Assembly: GCF_010119935.1 (NCBI RefSeq)
Contig: NZ_CP048209.1
Span: 2,165,501 to 2,229,500, forward strand
DNA: 64,000 nucleotides
Source: Paenibacillus lycopersici
Lineage (GTDB): Bacteria; Bacillota; Bacilli; Paenibacillales; Paenibacillaceae
Reading direction: 5' to 3'
Part shown: piece by piece, positions 60,802-64,000 of the stretch
Numbering within the stretch: the first letter of the stretch is position 1
Layout: each line of letters opens with the position of its first letter
Translations under genes and position numbers: made by a program
The notes under the pieces: model-generated
Databases searched by the model: none
The model's input: only the letters and a program-made list of their open reading frames with translations
What the model was told of the DNA's origin: nothing

Positions 60802-62220
60802 ATGGAAAACTTTCTGCTATGGGGCTTTTATTTTTTGACGTTTTACGCATTTTTGCCGGGTTTGGTCAGCCGTACGTTCGGCTTTCGCGTATTCAAGCGG
60901 GGACGCGCGAAGCAAGAAATCGCGCTGACGTTCGACGATGGTCCGGATCCGGTCTATACGCCGCAGCTGCTTGACCTGCTGAAACGCTACGACGCGAAAG
61001 CGACGTTCTTCGTCGTCGGCATCCACGCGGAGCGGCATCCCGAAATCTTGAAACGGATGCATGACGAAGGGCATGTGATCGGCATTCATAACTACGTGCA
61101 TAAGACGAACTGGCTCATGCGTCCAAGCACGGTGAAAAAGCAGATTCAACGTACATCGGAAATCATTCGCCGGGCTTCCGGCTCGCGTCCTCTTTATTAC
61201 CGTCCGCCGTGGGGCATCGTCAATTTATTCGATTTTTCGAATATGGGTTATTTGCAAATTATACTATGGTCGGCGCTCTTTGGCGATTGGCGCAAACGCG
61301 TCGGCGCAGAGCGTCTGAAGCAGCGGATGATGAAGAAGCTGCGGCCCGGCGAGGTGCTGCTGCTGCACGACTGCGGCGCAACGTTCGGAGCGGATGCGGA
61401 TGCGCCCGCTAACATGCTGGTGGCGCTGGAGTCGTTCCTGGAGGCCGGTCAAGCCAACGGGTATAAATTCGTCCATATTACCGACATGATCGCGCTGACC
61501 GACGGCGGCAAGAAAGCGAAGCCTGCCATCGGCCCGTTGAAAAAGCTGGCCATCGCCGGCTGGATGGGCTGGGAACGGCTGTTCCACGTCGTATTCCGCG
61601 TCCGTGAAGTCGCCGAAGACTGTCTGTTCTATTACCGGATCATCCCGTATCATGGACGCCCGCTGCAGCTATCGGACGGCAGGTCGATCGCGGATAGGGA
61701 TCCGGTCGTCGAAATCCATTTCGACAACAAGAAGCTGTCTTACATGATGATGGAAGCGCGGTCGATGATGCAGCTGGCCGTCATGCTTATCCGGGAGACG
61801 AAGAAGGGGCTTCCTCAGCTGGCCCGGAAGCTGGAAACGGACGAAGCCGCACAGTCGGCAAAAGGGGTCTACGGCGTCAGCATGATCAATCGCGGCGTCG
61901 AGCAATTCGGCTTCGACGTGCTGCCGATTCCGAAAGGCTTATTCGATACGTCGACCCGTTTATATTTGAAGCTGCTGCTCCGCGTGCTGAACCCCTCGGG
62001 AAAACAGCTGTTGAACGACCGGGGCAGCCGGATGGTGCCGAGCATCATGGCGATGTCGATGGAGACGTTCTGGCATCAAGCCGCAGCCAAGCAAGAGAAG
62101 GCTGCCTCAAGAAGCAGGCGAACCGAGCTTTTTACGGACAATCGCCGTCAAGAAAGCGAAGAAGACATGCCGCTTATCTCCTATGAAAGCTCGAATGCCG
62201 CCGGGGAATTCACGCCCTGA
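60802..62220 (+). CDS. Polysaccharide deacetylase with YkoP-like C-terminal domain
   Basis: A 472-residue protein. One N-terminal membrane helix (~3-22), then a NodB domain: IALTFDDGPDPVYTPQ (motif 1, catalytic Asp and metal Asp), IGIHNYVHKTNW (metal histidines), YYRPPWG (motif 3) and VLLLHDCG. These act on chitin-like or peptidoglycan sugars outside the cell. The C-terminal ~200 residues match the YkoP-like extension known from bacilli. ATG 60802 is used; GTG 60787 is an alternative as neither start has a strong site. Confidence 0.85.
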   Translation: MENFLLWGFYFLTFYAFLPGLVSRTFGFRVFKRGRAKQEIALTFDDGPDPVYTPQLLDLLKRYDAKATFFVVGIHAERHPEILKRMHDEGHVIGIHNYVHKTNWLMRPSTVKKQIQRTSEIIRRASGSRPLYYRPPWGIVNLFDFSNMGYLQIILWSALFGDWRKRVGAERLKQRMMKKLRPGEVLLLHDCGATFGADADAPANMLVALESFLEAGQANGYKFVHITDMIALTDGGKKAKPAIGPLKKLAIAGWMGWERLFHVVFRVREVAEDCLFYYRIIPYHGRPLQLSDGRSIADRDPVVEIHFDNKKLSYMMMEARSMMQLAVMLIRETKKGLPQLARKLETDEAAQSAKGVYGVSMINRGVEQFGFDVLPIPKGLFDTSTRLYLKLLLRVLNPSGKQLLNDRGSRMVPSIMAMSMETFWHQAAAKQEKAASRSRRTELFTDNRRQESEEDMPLISYESSNAAGEFTP

Positions 62221-62234
62221 GCGGCTTTTTTTTT
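62197..62234 (+). terminator. Terminator overlapping the deacetylase stop
   Basis: GCCGC (62197-62201) pairs with GCGGC (62221-62225) with inner GC pairing, followed by nine T. Confidence 0.85.
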
Positions 62235-62282
62235 ATACCTGCCGCAATGCTGTCAAGAGGGATTCGCCATGCTGAATTGAAA

Positions 62283-62310
62283 TTGTAATATTTACATAAT
62301 CAGGTAAAAT
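62283..62310 (+). promoter_or_regulatory. Promoter of the anti-sigma-like gene
   Basis: TTGTAA (62283-62288) and TAAAAT (62305-62310), 16-base spacer. Confidence 0.45.
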
Positions 62311-62352
62311 TGATAGAGAAACAAGCATCAATGGCGAAGGGATGCGACCCAA

Positions 62353-63138
62353 TTGCAGCCAGAAAGCAACTCGAAGCGGAGCGCGGACAACGCTATTTGC
62401 AGCGACGCGGCAGCCTTTGTTTACGGCGGTCTAAGCGATGCCGGACGTGACGCCTTTGAAGTCCATCTCAAGACTTGTTCAGCTTGCCGGCAATTCGTAG
62501 ACGATATACGCAGCATCATTGTCGAATGCCCGCCTTCGAATGCCCATGAGATGGCGGGGGAGTCGGAATCCGCGCGTTCGCAGTTACTTGCCGAATATGT
62601 AAAGCAGTTGTTCTTGCATGAGCCGTTGCAACGGTACAAACGGATCATCAGAGCCTTGACCGCGGCCTGTTTGCTGCTTATATTGGCCGTTGCGACGCTA
62701 TGGATTCGTCTTGAGAGCGTCGAGAACGCCGGGGACAAGCTGTCTCAGGATGCAACGGCTCTTCATCGGGCAATGGGTAGCTTCTTGGAGCATTCCGGGC
62801 ATATCGTCGATCAAATCGTGGATATGCATGCGGCGGCTCATGGGAGCCTTTCCAGCGGACTGGCCGTGATCGTTGCCGGCGGCGACAGCATGCGCATGTT
62901 CTTGGAGGCGGAGAAGCTTCCGCCGCCAGGCGGCAGCGAAGCCTATCACGTATGGCTGCACGAAGACGGCCGATCGGTTCATGCCGGTACATTACCGATG
63001 CGCAACGGAACGGGCGCCTTCCGCTATGAAGGGGTAGCGGATCATTACGATCGGATATTCGTAACGCTTGAACCATCGTCTTCGGCTGGCAGCAGTCCGA
63101 TCGGCCGCATCGTGCTTTCCGGAACGTTGTCATCCTAG
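62353..63138 (+). CDS. Anti-sigma factor-like membrane protein (zf-HC2 + RskA-type domain)
   Basis: A 261-residue protein: N-terminal zinc-binding anti-sigma domain with HLKTCSACRQF (HxxxCxxC, ~residues 38-48), one membrane helix (~98-118, IIRALTAACLLLILAVATLWI) and an extracellular anti-sigma-K-like domain (~155-260; AYHVWLHEDGRSVHAG). It would hold an ECF sigma factor inactive at the membrane. No sigma gene is adjacent in the window. TTG 62353 follows GCGAAGGGA. Confidence 0.75.
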   Translation: MQPESNSKRSADNAICSDAAAFVYGGLSDAGRDAFEVHLKTCSACRQFVDDIRSIIVECPPSNAHEMAGESESARSQLLAEYVKQLFLHEPLQRYKRIIRALTAACLLLILAVATLWIRLESVENAGDKLSQDATALHRAMGSFLEHSGHIVDQIVDMHAAAHGSLSSGLAVIVAGGDSMRMFLEAEKLPPPGGSEAYHVWLHEDGRSVHAGTLPMRNGTGAFRYEGVADHYDRIFVTLEPSSSAGSSPIGRIVLSGTLSS

Positions 63139-63335
63139 CTGCCGATCGGCTGTTTCCGACTGTACGTCGGACACTTTATACGTGCTGTAGCTGTACCGGT
63201 GCAGCATGCGTTTCTTGCTGATCGTGCTTGTGCCGTCCAAGTGAAAGAGCGCCGCATCGACTTTATCGTAATTCTCCGGTTTTATGACGGCTCCAAGGTC
63301 GCTAAGTCCCAACGGATCGGCTGCTGCTTTTCCAA
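63130..63335 (-). other. Possible broken small gene (two frames)
   Basis: AAGGAGG (reverse of 63348-63354) precedes TTG at 63335, which opens a 17-codon frame (MEKQQPIRWDLATLEPS). The -1 frame stays open for about another 50 residues with protein-like composition (AVIKPENYDKVDAALFHLDG) to 63130. Either a frame-shifted gene or chance; it overlaps the end of the upstream gene. Confidence 0.25.
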
Positions 63336-63366
63336 ACCTACAATGACCCTCCTTGAATGATAACAA

Positions 63367-63414
63367 AAACGCCCTGCATAATGGACTGATAAGCAGTCCT
63401 ACGCAGGGCGTTTG
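63367..63414 (-). terminator. Terminator of ilvD
   Basis: Arms AACGCCCTGC (63369-63378) and GCAGGGCGTT (63403-63412); the loop holds a second hairpin GGACTG/CAGTCC. On the minus strand a T-rich tail follows. Confidence 0.8.
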
Positions 63415-63441
63415 TTAAGGTTTCAACCGCGTAACGGTTCG

Positions 63442-64000
63442 TTAAATTTTCATGACGCCGCCTTGGCTGGCGTTCGTGACCATCGCGGCGTAACGAGCGA
63501 GGTAACCGCGCTTGATCTTGAGTTCGAAGCCTGGCCATTCGGCTTTGCGGCGTTCGAGTTCTTCGTCGCTTACTTCGAGCGTCATCGTGCGGTTGTTCAT
63601 GTCGAGCTCGATCATGTCGCCGTCGTGGACGAAAGCGATCGGGCCGCCTTCAGCAGCTTCCGGAGATACGTGGCCGATCGAGATGCCGCGGGATGCGCCG
63701 GAGAATCGGCCATCGGTGATAAGACCGACTTTAGTGCCGAGGCCCATGCCGACGATCTGCGACGTAGGGGCGAGCATTTCCGGCATGCCGGGACCGCCTT
63801 TTGGCCCTTCGTAGCGAATGACGACGACGTGGCCTTCTTTGACTTTGCCGTTCGCGATGCCAGACAGCGCTTCTTCCTGGGAGTCGAAGCAGATGGCCGG
63901 TCCACGATGGTAGCCGCCGACGGATTTGTCAACCGCGCCGACTTTGATAATCGAGCCGCGAGGCGCCAAGTTACCGAACATGACGGAAAGGCCGCCTTCC
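63442..64000 (-). CDS. ilvD: Dihydroxy-acid dehydratase, C-terminal part (cut by window edge)
   Basis: Branched-chain amino acid enzyme that dehydrates dihydroxy-acids to 2-keto acids with an Fe-S cluster. The visible 185 residues match the C-terminal third: [50 protein letters not shown] (with the conserved Ser) and [14 protein letters not shown]. The cluster-binding Cys lie further upstream, outside the window. Not truncated at its 3' end. Confidence 0.93.
   Translation of the reverse strand, partial: EGGLSVMFGNLAPRGSIIKVGAVDKSVGGYHRGPAICFDSQEEALSGIANGKVKEGHVVVIRYEGPKGGPGMPEMLAPTSQIVGMGLGTKVGLITDGRFSGASRGISIGHVSPEAAEGGPIAFVHDGDMIELDMNNRTMTLEVSDEELERRKAEWPGFELKIKRGYLARYAAMVTNASQGGVMKI

Overview
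The window reads as the chromosome of a GC-rich, endospore-forming member of the Paenibacillaceae (Paenibacillus/Cohnella-like). Evidence is the forespore-type gerA-gerB-gerC germination operon, YtvI and YjcZ sporulation-type proteins, a YtpB (DUF2600) terpene synthase, a bacillary pyruvate kinase with the extra PEP-utiliser domain, CshA, type II IPP isomerase, GltC-like regulator, AGGAGG ribosome binding sites and frequent TTG/GTG starts. No phage, IS element, CRISPR array, rRNA or tRNA was found; this looks like ordinary core chromosome with accessory pockets.

Layout. 0-6.5 kb: end of an unknown gene, a promoter with a 25-bp dyad, a small conserved protein, accD-accA, pyk, a YbgC-type thioesterase, an array of four 45-bp repeats, fxsA and glutamate racemase. 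6.5-11.5 kb: ytvI (minus), then ppk and ppx tail to tail, ppk preceded by a four-repeat Pho-box-like array. 11.5-18.1 kb: TCA block citZ-icd-mdh, then recQ. 18.1-25 kb: membrane protein, KDG-type sugar kinase with a DeoR regulator, an NHL/beta-propeller protein, nagB-nagA (minus), fni. 25-28.7 kb: gerA-gerB-gerC (minus) behind a sigma-G-type promoter. 28.7-34.4 kb: MBL hydrolase, CapA-like protein, GDPD, HD-GYP protein, DUF92 protein. 34.4-40.3 kb: a four-gene ABC system (ATPase, lipoprotein adaptor, 957-aa FtsX-type permease, second ATPase with an AbrB-like tail). 40.4-50.3 kb: two FMN reductases, pepF, methyltransferase, cold-shock protein, ytpB, pfkA, DUF3906 protein, DUF4015 glycoside hydrolase and several small proteins. 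50.4-57.3 kb: YitT, cshA, a YjcZ micro-gene, DUF624 protein, a 6S RNA candidate, DUF1499-like protein, tpx, rhomboid protease, GltC-like regulator. 57.5-64 kb: class B PBP, AI-2E family protein, polysaccharide deacetylase, an anti-sigma-like membrane protein without an adjacent sigma gene, and the 3' part of ilvD.

Together the genes cover fatty-acid precursor supply (ACC), lower glycolysis and the TCA cycle, polyphosphate turnover, amino-sugar use, wall synthesis (murI, PBP, deacetylase) and spore germination. The most novel-looking parts are the two-ATPase/one-permease ABC operon with its fused DNA-binding-like tail, the 45-bp hairpin repeat array, and several clear promoter dyads whose regulators are not encoded next to them.
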